Assembly: GCA_963709075.1 (NCBI GenBank)
Contig: CAVPUY010000002.1
Span: forward strand, 310,001-374,000
Length of the DNA stretch: 64,000 nt
DNA from: Palsa-506 sp963709075
GTDB taxonomy: Bacteria; Actinomycetota; Actinomycetes; Streptosporangiales; Streptosporangiaceae
Direction of reading: 5' to 3'
Below are positions 9,491 to 19,352 of the stretch, piece by piece. Under the pieces are notes generated by a model that had not been told where the DNA came from, searched no databases, and saw only the letters and a list, made by a program, of their open reading frames with translations. Every line of letters begins with the position of its first letter. Position 1 is the stretch's first letter. The translations under genes were made by a program, and so were the position numbers.

Positions 9491-10788
9491 GGGGCCAACG
9501 GTGGCTGGCCCGGCTGGCGTTCACCGCCGCTGTCGGCGCGGTGCTGGTGCTGCTGGTCTCGGGCGCCCTACGGAGCATTACCGCGCTGATCCTTGGCATC
9601 GCGGGGCTGGCGATCGCCTGCGCTGCGGCATGGTGGTTCCTGGCCAACCGCGGCACCAGGCGCTGGCTCGCGCTCGCGGTCCTGGTTGCCGCGCCGGTGT
9701 TCGTGATCGTCGTGTATGTCGTCGCCGGGCTGCTGTGGGAGATCGCGCTGGCCGTCGTGCTCGCGGCGGCCGCCGTGGCGGCCGGGCGCACGGCACTGGC
9801 CAGCGGCCGCCGACCGGCTGGGCCGCGCGAACACGCTGCGGCGCCGCCGCAGCAGCCTTTCGTGATCATGAACCCGAGGTCAGGCGGCGGGAAGGTCGCG
9901 AAGTTCGGGCTCACCGGCAAGGCCGCCGCGCTCGGCGCCGAGGTTGCCCTGCTGGAGGGTCCCGGGATCATCGACGTAGCCGCGCTAGCGCAGCAGGCGG
10001 TCGCCGGCGGAGCCGACCTGCTCGGGGTGGCCGGCGGCGACGGCACCCAGGCCCTCGTCGCGGGCATCGCGGCCGCGCGGGATATCCCGCTGCTGGTCAT
10101 CTCCGCGGGCACCCGCAACCACTTCGCCCTCGATCTCGGACTGGACCGGGACGACCCGTCCAGCTGCCTGGATGCCCTGTCCGATGGCGTCGAGCTGCGC
10201 ATCGACCTCGGGCTGATCGGCGACCGCACGTTCGTCAACAACGCGTCCTTCGGCGCCTACGCCCAGGTCGTGCAAAGTCCCGCCTACCGGGACGAGAAAA
10301 CCGGCACCGCGCTGGCCATGCTCCCGGACCTGCTCACCGGCCACCAGGGCGCGCACCTGGTAGTCCGGGCCGACGGGAAGGTGATAGTCGACGGCCCGCA
10401 AGCGGTGCTGGTCAGCAACAACCCCTACCAGACCGGCGACATCGCCGGCCTGGGCCGCCGCGCACGACTGGATCAGGGGCTGCTTGGCGTCGTCGGAGTC
10501 AAGATCGACAACGCTGCCCAGGCGGCCGGGCTGCTGCGCGCGGCACAGCGCTCCCGCAACGTCACCATGCTGACGGCCCGCGAGGTCGTCATCGACGCCG
10601 ACCAGCCGCAGATCCCGGTCGGGATCGACGGCGAATCAGTCCTGATGCCCACCCCGGTGCGTTGCACTATCCGCCCCCTCGCGCTACGGGTGCAAGTTCC
10701 CCGCGCTCGCCCCGGCGTCCCCGTACCCCGGCCGCCCCTGGACTGGGCACTCCTCCGCCGCCAGGCCCTCACCTTCACCCGGGCCTGA
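9397..10788 (+). CDS. membrane-anchored diacylglycerol kinase-like protein
   Basis: A 463-residue protein. After a glycine-rich N-terminus come about three to four hydrophobic helices, then a DAGK catalytic domain starting at FVIMNPRSGGGK. It holds the nucleotide-binding GGDGTQALVAG motif and the SAGTRNHFALDLGL motif in the position of the family's GTxNDfA box. The C-terminal beta sandwich includes FVNNASFGAYA and VLVSNNPYQ. The family phosphorylates diacylglycerol or related lipids, and the anchor fits a lipid substrate. The upstream ATG at 9286 lies in the repeated leader and is rejected; AAGGG at 9385 supports 9397. Fusion to an N-terminal membrane domain is uncommon among the soluble DgkB/YegS type. 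Confidence 0.83.
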   Translation: MAAQENGSRGTGGPGGTGRAGAAGGASVRVSRGQRWLARLAFTAAVGAVLVLLVSGALRSITALILGIAGLAIACAAAWWFLANRGTRRWLALAVLVAAPVFVIVVYVVAGLLWEIALAVVLAAAAVAAGRTALASGRRPAGPREHAAAPPQQPFVIMNPRSGGGKVAKFGLTGKAAALGAEVALLEGPGIIDVAALAQQAVAGGADLLGVAGGDGTQALVAGIAAARDIPLLVISAGTRNHFALDLGLDRDDPSSCLDALSDGVELRIDLGLIGDRTFVNNASFGAYAQVVQSPAYRDEKTGTALAMLPDLLTGHQGAHLVVRADGKVIVDGPQAVLVSNNPYQTGDIAGLGRRARLDQGLLGVVGVKIDNAAQAAGLLRAAQRSRNVTMLTAREVVIDADQPQIPVGIDGESVLMPTPVRCTIRPLALRVQVPRARPGVPVPRPPLDWALLRRQALTFTRA

Positions 10789-11049
10789 CTAGCCGAGCGG
10801 CGCGCCGGCGCGTGCTGGAACGCAGCCGACGTCATGGCGGCCAGGCTAACCCGCATCTTCGAGATCTTCGGCGAGCCCGTCTACGATAGCTGCTGATCCT
10901 GCGGCCCCCTCTGGCGGATGCGCGAACGCTGTGGACGGGCGCGGCAGGCGCAGGCGCACCACCCGGCGCGGGGGAGGCGCGACATCTGCTTTCCAGGTGA
11001 TCGTTAAGATCCCAGGCGGTCGGTAGCATTAGCCTCAAGGCATCCATCT

Positions 11050-11673
11050 ATGTACGCAATCGCAGCGGCCTCACCGGCGGCACAGTACGGCGAGTGGGCG
11101 TATCTGGCCGTCTTCGCGCTGATGGCGCTGTCGTTCGCCGGGATCCCGGCCCTGGGGGCAGCGGTCGTGGGCTGGGCCGCTGTGCTGGCCAGTCAGGGAA
11201 AGCTCAACATCGCCGCGGTGCTGATCGCGGCGACGCTGGGCGCCGAGGCCGGCGGGCTGGCTGGTTACCACATCGGCGACCGGTGGGGCCGCAGGCTGCT
11301 GGACCGCCCGGGCCGTCGGCACGAGGTGCGGCAGAAAGCCGTCGCCAAGGCAGCGGCGGTCTACGCGAAATGGGGACGCCTGGCCGTCTTCTTCACCTCG
11401 ACCCTGATCTCCGGCATCCTCAGAATGAAGTACTCCCAGTTCGTGGTCTGGAACTTCATCGCCGGCGCCGTGTACGTGCTGTCAGTCGGTCCCGCCGCCT
11501 ACGGCGCAGGCAAGGTATCGACCAACGAGCAGGACGGAGGCAGCCTGGGTGCTCTGGTGGCCGGGCTGGCGATCGCCGCCGGTTGCGCCGTGCTCGCGGT
11601 ACGGTATTACCGCCGCCGCAAGGTCCGCAGATTGCTGGCAGGCGCCGCTGAGGGCAGGGGGGAGACACGCTGA
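11050..11673 (+). CDS. DedA/VTT-domain membrane protein
   Basis: A 207-residue protein with four to five hydrophobic helices. It shows the VTT (SNARE-associated) pattern: ALSFAGIPALGAAVVGWAAVLASQGKLN, GAEAGGLAGYHIGDRWGRRLL, then a positively charged amphipathic segment and FFTSTLISGILRMKYSQFVVWN. Family members act in membrane lipid homeostasis and undecaprenyl-phosphate or phosphatidylethanolamine translocation in other bacteria. It follows the lipid-kinase-like gene in the same direction by ~260 bp, so a shared lipid role is plausible but not shown. The ATG at 11050 has no strong ribosome site nearby. Confidence 0.82.
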   Translation: MYAIAAASPAAQYGEWAYLAVFALMALSFAGIPALGAAVVGWAAVLASQGKLNIAAVLIAATLGAEAGGLAGYHIGDRWGRRLLDRPGRRHEVRQKAVAKAAAVYAKWGRLAVFFTSTLISGILRMKYSQFVVWNFIAGAVYVLSVGPAAYGAGKVSTNEQDGGSLGALVAGLAIAAGCAVLAVRYYRRRKVRRLLAGAAEGRGETR

Positions 11674-11796
11674 CTGCACGTCCTCACTCCTTCATGGTCA
11701 TCGGCGCCGGGCAGGTGGCCTCACCCTAGCGCGGGTGATGCGGCGGGCCGGTCCAGAGGAGAAAATCCCGTTGCGGCGTCTGACCGTGGCCGAGGT

Positions 11797-13587
11797 GTGA
11801 TGCTCTTGCTCGGGTGGTTGCCTGGCTTGCAGGCGGTGAGGTCTTACCGGCGTGCGTGGCTGGCTAGGGATGTTGTCGCGGGGGTGGTGCTGACGACGTT
11901 GCTGGTTCCGCAGGGGATGGCTTATGCGGAGCTGGCGGGGCTGCCGCCGATTACTGGCTTGTATACGTCCATCATGTGCCTGCTGGGGTATGCGGTGTTC
12001 GGCCCGTCGCGGATCCTGGTGCTGGGGCCGGATTCGTCGCTGGGGCCGATGATCGCCGCGACGATCCTGCCGCTGGTCGCCGCCAACGGTGATGAGAAGC
12101 GGGCGGTCGCGCTGGCGTCGGTGCTGGCGGTCATGGTCGCGGTGATCATGATCGTGGCGGCTGCGGGGAAGCTGGGCTTCATCGCCGACCTGATCTCCAA
12201 GCCGACGATGATCGGCTACATGAACGGGCTGGCGCTGACCATCTTGGCCGGGCAGTTGCCGAAGCTGTTCGGGTTCAAGGTTTCCGCTGATGGCCTGATC
12301 GGGGAGGTCACCGGGTTCGCCCGGGGGCTGGCGGACGGCAAGGCGGTCCCGGCCGCGGCGGCGGTGGGGATCGCCGGGATCGTGGTGATCCTGGTGCTGG
12401 GCCGGTGGCTGCCGAAGGTCCCGGCGGTGCTGATCATGGTGGTGGCCGCGATCGTCTCGACGTCGGTGTTCGGCCTGGCCGGCCACGGGGTCAGCCTGGT
12501 CGGGGTGCTGCCGAAGGGGTTCCCGCCGCTGACCATCCCGTCCGTCCGGCTGGCTGATCTCGGGCCGCTGCTCGCCGGGGCGGCGGGGATCGCGCTGGTC
12601 TCGCTGGCCGACACGATCTCCACCGCGTCGGCGTTCGCCGCCCGCACCGGGCAGGAGGTGCACGGCAACGGCGAGATGATCGGGATCGGCGCGGCGAACC
12701 TGGCCGCCGGCCTGTTCCAGGGGTTCCCGGTCAGCACCAGCGGATCGCGGACCGCGGTCGCCGAGCGCTCCGGCGCCAGGACGCAGCTGACCGGGGTCAC
12801 CGGGGCGGTCCTGATCATCTTGATGATCGTGTTTGTCCCGGGGCTGTTCCGGAACCTGCCCCAGCCGGCCCTGGCCGCCGTGGTGATCACCGCGTCGCTG
12901 TCGCTGGCCGACATCCCGGCCACGGCGCGGCTGTGGCGGCAGCGCAAAGCCGAATGCGCGCTGTCGATCGCGGCCTTCGGCGGCGTCGCGCTGCTCGGCG
13001 TGCTGCCCGGGATCGCGATCGCGGTCGGCCTGTCGATCCTCAACGTCTTCCGGCGGGCCTGGTGGCCCTATGACACCGTGCTCGGCCGGATCGGCGGGCT
13101 GCCCGGCTACCACGACACCCGCTCCTACCCCCGCGCCCAGCACCTGCCCGGCCTGGTGATCTACCGCTTCGACGGCCCGCTGTTCTTCGCCAACGCCACG
13201 ACATTCCGCGACAACATCAGGCGGCTCGCCCGCGCCGCCCCCCCGCCAGCGTGGATCCTGATCGCCGCCGAGCCGGTAACCGACATCGACACCACCGCCT
13301 CCGACATGCTCGAAGACCTCGACAAGACACTGAACGCCGACGGCATCCACCTGACATTCGCCGAACTCAAAGACCCGGTACGCCGCAAGATCGAACGCTA
13401 CGAACTCACCCGCACCATCAACCCACGCCACTTCTACCCCACCATCGACGCCGCCATCACCGCATACCGCAACCAGACCGGCGCCCAATGGACCGACAGC
13501 CAGCCCACCGACCGGAAAGCCCCAGGCCAGACGGCCGCCGAAACCGGCCCGCGGCGCGACATTCCCGCATCACCACCGGCCGGCTAG
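11797..13587 (+). CDS. SulP family anion permease with STAS domain
   Basis: A 596-residue protein. The membrane domain (about residues 1-420) begins with the SulP signature LTTLLVPQGMAYAELAGLPPITGLYTS. The cytoplasmic C-terminus is a STAS domain with the DIDTTASDMLEDLDKTL phosphoacceptor-like site. SulP proteins import sulfate, bicarbonate or other anions; the substrate is not readable. The gene lies 63 bp before ppk2 in the same direction, so co-transcription is likely. The start is GTG at 11797 or ATG at 11800. The C-terminal ~30 residues are low in complexity. Confidence 0.92.
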   Translation: MMLLLGWLPGLQAVRSYRRAWLARDVVAGVVLTTLLVPQGMAYAELAGLPPITGLYTSIMCLLGYAVFGPSRILVLGPDSSLGPMIAATILPLVAANGDEKRAVALASVLAVMVAVIMIVAAAGKLGFIADLISKPTMIGYMNGLALTILAGQLPKLFGFKVSADGLIGEVTGFARGLADGKAVPAAAAVGIAGIVVILVLGRWLPKVPAVLIMVVAAIVSTSVFGLAGHGVSLVGVLPKGFPPLTIPSVRLADLGPLLAGAAGIALVSLADTISTASAFAARTGQEVHGNGEMIGIGAANLAAGLFQGFPVSTSGSRTAVAERSGARTQLTGVTGAVLIILMIVFVPGLFRNLPQPALAAVVITASLSLADIPATARLWRQRKAECALSIAAFGGVALLGVLPGIAIAVGLSILNVFRRAWWPYDTVLGRIGGLPGYHDTRSYPRAQHLPGLVIYRFDGPLFFANATTFRDNIRRLARAAPPPAWILIAAEPVTDIDTTASDMLEDLDKTLNADGIHLTFAELKDPVRRKIERYELTRTINPRHFYPTIDAAITAYRNQTGAQWTDSQPTDRKAPGQTAAETGPRRDIPASPPAG

Positions 13588-13650
13588 GCCAGGCGGCCAG
13601 CGCAAGCGCGGCATCGCACCCACATCGCCGCACCAGCGGAGGTAAGTGAC

Positions 13651-14517
13651 ATGGACAAGAAGAAGGACAAGCAGAAGCGGCATGATGCGGAGGTCCGGGC
13701 GCCGCATACCGGGCCGCGGCCGGAGGCGGACGCCGGCCTGCGGCCGAAGATGAAGCGCAAGGAGTACGAGCGCCAGATGAGGGTCCTGCACGGCGAGCTG
13801 GTTGCCATGCAGGAGTGGGTCAAGGCGACCGGCGCGAAGATCTGCATCGTGTTCGAGGGCCGGGACACCGCCGGGAAGGGCGGCACGATCAAGCGAATCA
13901 CCGAGCGGGTCAGCCCGCGGGTGTTCCGGGTCGTCGCGCTGCCCGCCCCGACCGAGCGGGAGAAGTCGCAGATGTACATCCAGCGGTACCTCACCCGCTT
14001 CCCGGCGGCCGGCGAGGTCGTGATCTTCGACCGCAGCTGGTACAACCGGGCCGGCGTCGAGCCGGTGATGGGCTTTTGCACGCCGGCCGAGACCGAGCGG
14101 TTCCTCCAGTTGACGCCCGGCGTCGAGAAGGCCATGGCCGATGACGGGATCCTGCTGCTGAAGTACTGGCTGGAGGTCAGCGCCGGCGAGCAGACCCGCC
14201 GCCTGACCAGCCGCATCCACGACCCGCGGAAGATCTGGAAGCTGTCGGACCTGGACCTGAAGTCCTACCGCCGCTGGTATGACTACTCCCGGGCCAGGGA
14301 CGCCATGTTCGCCGCGACCGACACCGCATGGGCGCCCTGGTACATCGCGCATACCGACGACAAAAGGCGCGGCCGGCTCAACATCATCAGCCACCTGCTC
14401 AGCCAGATCCCCTACAAGCCGCTCACCCCTGCCGACATCACCCTGCCCAAACGGCAACGGCCCGGCGGATACACCGAACCCGACCTGCCGCTACGGCATA
14501 TCCCGGCACCGTTCTAG
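13651..14517 (+). CDS. ppk2: polyphosphate kinase 2 family protein
   Basis: A 288-residue single-domain PPK2. Walker A is GRDTAGKGGT and the lid/Walker B region is FDRSWYNRAGVEPVMGF, followed by the QLTPGVEKAMADDGILLLKYWLEVS block typical of the family. PPK2 enzymes transfer phosphate between polyphosphate and nucleotides, usually making GTP or ATP, or acting on AMP or nucleoside diphosphates. One-domain members often prefer NDP; the exact class needs phylogeny. GGAGG at 13638-13642 with an eight-base gap to the ATG supports this start. The lysine-rich N-terminus precedes the fold. It is probably in an operon with the SulP gene. Confidence 0.93.
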   Translation: MDKKKDKQKRHDAEVRAPHTGPRPEADAGLRPKMKRKEYERQMRVLHGELVAMQEWVKATGAKICIVFEGRDTAGKGGTIKRITERVSPRVFRVVALPAPTEREKSQMYIQRYLTRFPAAGEVVIFDRSWYNRAGVEPVMGFCTPAETERFLQLTPGVEKAMADDGILLLKYWLEVSAGEQTRRLTSRIHDPRKIWKLSDLDLKSYRRWYDYSRARDAMFAATDTAWAPWYIAHTDDKRRGRLNIISHLLSQIPYKPLTPADITLPKRQRPGGYTEPDLPLRHIPAPF

Positions 14518-14844
14518 ATCGCCACCCGGGGCCGGGGATAAGCCGCCGTTACCCTGCGGTGGCCACCGAGAAGGGCTGCCCAGCTCACCCACCGCCTGAG
14601 GAGGCGTCCTTTGCGCGCGATCGGGGCGGCGAGGAACCGGGAGTCCAGTGCGGGCAGTCGGAGCCCCGCCGGCGTAGGGCTCGGTGGCGACAACCAGCAG
14701 CGGCGGCGGGCCCGGCTGGTGCTGCGGGCGGACAAGGGCAGCCGCGCGGGCTTTGGCAGCCACCCCGCCGCGGCGAGAACCATTATGTGCACCGCCGTTT
14801 CTTCAAAGGTTATCGAGATCGCCGATACCGCTCCGGCAGCCTGA
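14518..14844 (+). other. intergenic region without recognisable gene
   Basis: About 330 bp between the convergent ppk2 and LAL genes. Open frames exist on both strands but lack family motifs, ribosome sites and consistent codon bias. I see no terminator hairpin that I can name with confidence. Confidence 0.5.
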
Positions 14845-17436
14845 TCATCGGCTCCCTGCGGAACCGGCCAGTCCGAGCCGGGTGGCGCGTGCCGCGGCGG
14901 CATTGCGGGTGGGCGCATCCAGTTTCGCTAGCACGGCGGAGACATGGTGATCGACGGTCCTCGCCGAGATGAACAAGTGCGCGGCAATCTCGGCGTTGGT
15001 GTGCCCGGCGCAGATCAGGTCGAGAACCTCACGCTCGCGCTTGGTGAGCCCGAGCGGATGCGCACGTGTCGCGATCTGCGGACCGACCGGAATCGCGTGG
15101 ATGCCCAGGCGGCGCATCTTCTGGCGGGTGACCCGCGCTGGAGCGGACGCGCCCAGCCTGGTGAAAATGGTGAGCGCCTCGCGCAGCGCCTGCTCATCGG
15201 TCGCGTCGAGCAGGGCCATGGCGGCCTCGTAAGGGCAGCCTAGCTCGGTCCATAGTTCGGCGGCCCCGGCCCAGTCACCGTCGATCTGCCGCCGGCGCGG
15301 CTCGGCGAGGTCATCACGCGGCGCGCGAGCAGATGCGAGGCGCTGTAGCCAGACAGCGACCGCGCCGCGGTCCCAGGCGTCGCAACGGGCGGATCCGTCA
15401 TCGGCCAGCTCAGCCTCCCGCGCGGCTTCGCCCGGCTTGCCCTCGAGCCAGTACACCTCGGCGCGCGCCAGCCGGGCCGGCACGATCCGCTGCGGCTCGC
15501 CGGACTGGTCAGCATCGGTTATTGCCTGGTCAAGGTAATCCCATGCGCCTGGCTCACTCCGGCGGCCCCTGATCAAGCCGAGCTCGGTCAGCGAGCACAC
15601 CCGGTTGATCGGGGACGGGTCGGCGCGGTTCAGCAGGTCCGTGCCCAAGGTCACTGCCTCGTCCCAGCGGCCCGTCTCCAGGGCGCTGGTCCGCTCGCCG
15701 CGCAGGCTGGATGCCCAGGTTGTCATGTCATGCTCATCGCAGTAGGCGATGCCATCCAGGTAGTAGGACTCGCCATCGGCGAATCTGCGCTGCATGCAGT
15801 AGGTGGCGTAAAGGTTCGCGAATGCCCGGCCCGCCTGTTCGTCAAGTCCTTCGCGGAGCGCGATGTCCAGCGCACTGCGCAGCAGCCCCGTCCACGGCCT
15901 GCCCAGGCAGGCGGCGGCGCAGCCCTGCGTATTGAGGGCGTCGCTGAGCACCTCATGCACGCCGAGCGGCTCGGCGATTGCCTGTGCGCGCAGCGCGAGC
16001 TCGATTGCGGCCGGGCGCTGCGCATCCATTAGCCGCTGGGTGGCCAGGCCGGCGTATGCCCAGGCCAGTTCGGTGCTCGGTCCCAGCGGTTCGAGTATCG
16101 ACACGGCCTCCTGCGCTGCCGCGGCGGCTTCCCGGCCACGGCACAGGCGGCCCATCGTGCGGGAGAGCCGTCGCATGGTGTCGCCTTCGCGTAGCCGGTC
16201 ACCGGCCAGACGCCACAATCTGAGCGCGCTCTGCCGGGCGTCGGCGGCGTCTTGCAGCCGGTCGAGCAGCGTCACCTCGTAGGCGAGCTCGTCGTACAGT
16301 CCGGCGACGGAGGCCGGATCCGCCTGCGCCGCGAACCGGAGCGCACGCTCGAACTGCGCCGCAGCTTCGCGGTGCGACCCCAGTTCCGTCGCGCGGCGAG
16401 CGGCGGACGGTGCGTAACGCAGGACTGCCGGGGCATCCGCGGTCCCCTCGGCGTGAAAGGCCATCCGTGCATCATCGTCGCAGTCCAGAGACTGCAGGGC
16501 AGAGAGGATCCGGGCATGGAGGGCGCTGCGGCGGTGTGCGGCGATCGCCTGCTCGACCGCCAGCCGGGCGATCTCGTGCCTGAACTTCAGCCAGGGGCCA
16601 TCGCCGGCCAGCAGACCGGATGCGGTCAGCTCATCGATGGCTGACGGCCGGCCTGGCATGACCGCTTCAAGCAACCGCAGTTCGACGCGTGCGCCGGTCA
16701 GCGCCGCGGCATCCAGAAGCTCGCGGGACTCGCCGCTCAGGCTTACGACCTGGGCCAGCACGGCATCGCGCGCCGAGGCCGGAACTTCATCCATACCGGC
16801 CTGAACTACCTCGCAGACATAGAACGGGTTGCGCCGGTCAGCTGGAACAGCGCAGCCGTCTCGAGCCCGCTTCCCGCGGCCAGGACGCTGACTGCGTCGG
16901 CAGAGAGCGGCGCCAGCACGATCCGCCTGGTGCTCCGCTGCCGCGCAAGCTCGCCAAGAGCCAGGCGAAGCAGATCGCTCGCCTCCGCGTCGTCGTCGCG
17001 GTACGTGCCGATCAGCAGCATCGCGGCGTTCCGTATCCGGCGGCCCAGGAAGCGCAGCAGATCGATGGTCGCCTCGTCAGCCCAGTGCAGGTCCTCGATG
17101 ACCACTACGTGCGGCGTGCAGGGATCACTGGCCTGGCGCAGCAGCGCGCCGAACAGCTCATCGCGAGGAGCGCCGGCGCGGCACAGGTCAAGCAGCTCAC
17201 CGCCGAGCTGATCCGCGATGTCGAACAGCGGCCCGAGCGGGCGGGGGTGAACAGGCCATCACAGGCCCCCCAGGACCAGCGGGCACCTGGCGCATCGCCG
17301 GCAAACTGTTCTACCAGCGCCGATTTGCCGACACCGGCTTCGCCGACGACAAACACCAGGCGCCCCTCGCCCTGGCGTGCCTCCCCGGCGTACTCGGCAA
17401 GCGACGCCAGCGACGATTCCGTTCGAGCAGCGTCAT
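14845..17436 (-). pseudogene. LAL-type LuxR regulator broken by three frameshifts
   Basis: Joining three frames gives an almost complete LAL regulator. It starts MTLLER at 17436, then SSLASLAEYAGEARQGE. The Walker A is VVGEAGVGKSALVEQF, the Walker B region is HVVVIEDLHWADEATIDLL, and NPFYVCEVVQAGMDEVP enters the long TPR-like part. The C-terminal HTH is LTKREREVLDLICAGHTNAEIAA with ISARTVDHHVSAVL. Each break needs one missing base: near 17416, in the C-run at about 17242-17247 (FTPRPLGPLFDIA is restored), and near 16830-16834 (LTGGNPFYV is restored). The 649-codon frame from 16794 is intact, but without its ATPase it should not work as a LAL protein. Genuine decay or base-calling error are both possible. 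Confidence 0.85.
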
Positions 17437-17732
17437 CCCTCTAGTGTCCGGCACACACGCGCTGAGCGCGACAAGGAGGCGCGCCTCGTGCGATTCGCGG
17501 CCGGAACTATTTCGACGGCGCAGGGGTGGGTCGCTTGCTGCCGAGATCGACGGCACCGCTTGCGATGCGGCGAGCGCCGCCGGAGGCACACTCGCGAGCG
17601 GGCCCAGCTCGGCGGTCAGCAAGATCAGGGCGCGGCGCTCGACGGCCGGGGATCGGGGACTCTGGCAAGGTCATCTTGAGGGCGGAATTGGACCGTCTCG
17701 GGCGGCGCTCTCAGACGCGTCCTGGTGGCGCA

Positions 17733-18584
17733 CTATTTCTTGCGGCCCACCCCGCCCCACAGCCCAGCCGGGCTCCTGGCCTCGAGTTCCGATGCCGGCC
17801 GCCATTGCTGAACCCGCACCAGCCCGGGCTCGACCAGTTCCAGGCCGTCGAAGAAACGCCTTACCTGGGCCCGGTCCCGCATGGTCACCTTTTCGGCCAT
17901 CGTCTGGTTCAGCCGCTCGGCCAGCTTGCCCTGCGCCTCGGCTTCGATGTCCGAGGCCGGATGGGACACTGCCAGGTGGCTGCCCGGGGGCAGGGCGTCG
18001 AGCAGCGTCGCCACGATGCCGTAAGGGTTCGCGGCATTGTCCACATGCTGCAGGATCGCCATGAGCATGACGGCCACCGGGCGGGAGAAGTCCAGCATGC
18101 CGGCTGCGGCGGTCAGCACCCGCCCAGTGTCGCGGAGGTCCGCGTCCAGGTAACTGGTGGTCCCGTGCGGGCCGCTGGTCAGCAGCGCACGGGCGTGGGC
18201 GAGCACGATCGGGTCGTTGTCCACATAAACCACCCGGCTGTCGGGCGCCACGGACTGGGCAACCTCGTGGGTGTTGTTGGAGGCCGGAATGCCCGTGCCG
18301 ATGTCTAGGAACTGCCTGATGCCCGCCTCGCCGGCCAGGTAGCGCACCGCGCGGGCGAGGAAGGCCCGGTTGGCGCGGACTGAGAAGACGATGTCCGGGT
18401 AGGCGGCAATTGCCTGCTCGGCGGCTGCCCGGTCAGCGGCGAAGTTGTCCTTGCCGCCCAGCCAGTAGTCATAGACCCGCGCGATATGCGCCACGCTCGT
18501 GTCAAAGGGCGCGCGCTCCGCGCCGCTGACCGCAGCTTCGACCGGCGGACATCCGCCAGCTTCCGGCGTACCTTCGCTCTTCAA
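17733..18584 (-). CDS. SAM-dependent methyltransferase, DUF574 type
   Basis: A 283-residue protein with the DUF574 lead-in (FDTSVAHIARVYDYWLGGKDNFAADR) and the Rossmann SAM site QFLDIGTGIPASNNTHEVAQ. VVYVDNDPIVLAHARALL and AVMLMAILQHV follow, and the C-terminus ends in LVRVQQWRP. This group is greatly expanded in Streptomyces and relatives. Substrates are mostly unknown, but some members act in specialised metabolism. Neighbours do not reveal the substrate. ATG at 18584 is the family-consistent start. Confidence 0.9.
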   Translation of the reverse strand: MKSEGTPEAGGCPPVEAAVSGAERAPFDTSVAHIARVYDYWLGGKDNFAADRAAAEQAIAAYPDIVFSVRANRAFLARAVRYLAGEAGIRQFLDIGTGIPASNNTHEVAQSVAPDSRVVYVDNDPIVLAHARALLTSGPHGTTSYLDADLRDTGRVLTAAAGMLDFSRPVAVMLMAILQHVDNAANPYGIVATLLDALPPGSHLAVSHPASDIEAEAQGKLAERLNQTMAEKVTMRDRAQVRRFFDGLELVEPGLVRVQQWRPASELEARSPAGLWGGVGRKK

Positions 18585-18761
18585 ACTAGCGCGCCTTTCT
18601 CGCGGACCGCCAGCAAAACAATGCGCAAGGCAAACCCGCCATCGAGCACATCGTGCCCGTCGAGCCTACGCTGTGCCTCAGCGGCCAGCGCAAGTTCGGG
18701 AAGCTGGACGGCTCGCCGCTTTCGGAGTCTCATCCTGATACCGCAGCCGGGTTGTCCCAGC

Positions 18762-18971
18762 GTCGATTATCAAGGCAAGCTCTGCCCGTGCGGCAACCGG
18801 GGATGCCTCGAACGGTGCGCCTGGCGGCCCGGCCTTCCTAGGCAACGCCCGTAGCTACGGTCTGGGCATCGAAGATCTTCCCGGTCTGGTCAAGAGGGCG
18901 CTGTCCGGGGACGTTGCCTGTAAACGCATTATTAGTGAGTCTGCCGCGGTTATGGGTACCGGCATCCGAGC
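18762..18971 (+). pseudogene. ROK family regulator/kinase remnant
   Basis: The sequence VDYQGKLCPCGNRGCLE matches the ROK zinc-binding signature (CxCGNxGCLE). After a frame change, YGLGIEDLPGLVKRALSGD and KRIISESAAVMGTGI match the segment that follows in ROK transcription factors. Only this middle piece survives. The N-terminal HTH and the rest are missing, and the fragment ends where leader copy B begins. It is therefore a recombination scar and not a gene. Confidence 0.72.
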
Positions 18972-19204
18972 CTGGCGCCTTAAGCGCCGAGGCCACCCTT
19001 GATGGGTGAGGTCGGGCCGGCCATGCGCGGGCGACAGTACCAGCGGGAAGGGACCAGGGGGGTGATGGCATGGCAGCGCCGGCAGACGGTCCGCTGCGCA
19101 GAACGCACGTGCCGGACCGAACAGGCCGCGCGGACGCGGGCGGCGGCGCATCTGCCCGGGTCAGCGTGGGCGTGCTGGCGCCGCAAGCCGACGCCGGCGT
19201 TTGA
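18966..19204 (+). repeat. leader repeat copy B with truncated ORF
   Basis: This is the second copy of the 9.3-kb leader: the conserved CGAGGCCACCCT...GGGAAGGG block, then an ATG at 19070 that reads MAAPADGPLRRTHVPDRTGR and shares spacing and GRA.AGGGAS..RVS residues with the N-terminus of the kinase-like protein. The ORF stops after 44 codons (TGA 19202-19204) and never reaches the membrane helices. Over the ~95 conserved bases the copies look roughly 85% identical by eye. Copy B is fused to the ROK remnant on its left. Confidence 0.72.
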
Positions 19205-19352
19205 CCGGGCGAGGTTGAGCACCCGTGGGCCGCCCGGCCGATGCCGCCGTCGCGCTGGGGTGCCGGCCCGGATGCCCGCGAGCTGACCGGCCACCGGCAG
19301 CGGGCAGACGTTGGCTGGCGAGGTTCTCCTATCACATCGGGCGGGCGTGGTG

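Noticed and set aside
11698..13488. 596-codon open frame on the minus strand opposite the SulP gene
   Set aside because: It is an arginine/aspartate/glutamine-rich shadow of the high-GC SulP gene with no domain; the plus strand clearly encodes SulP.
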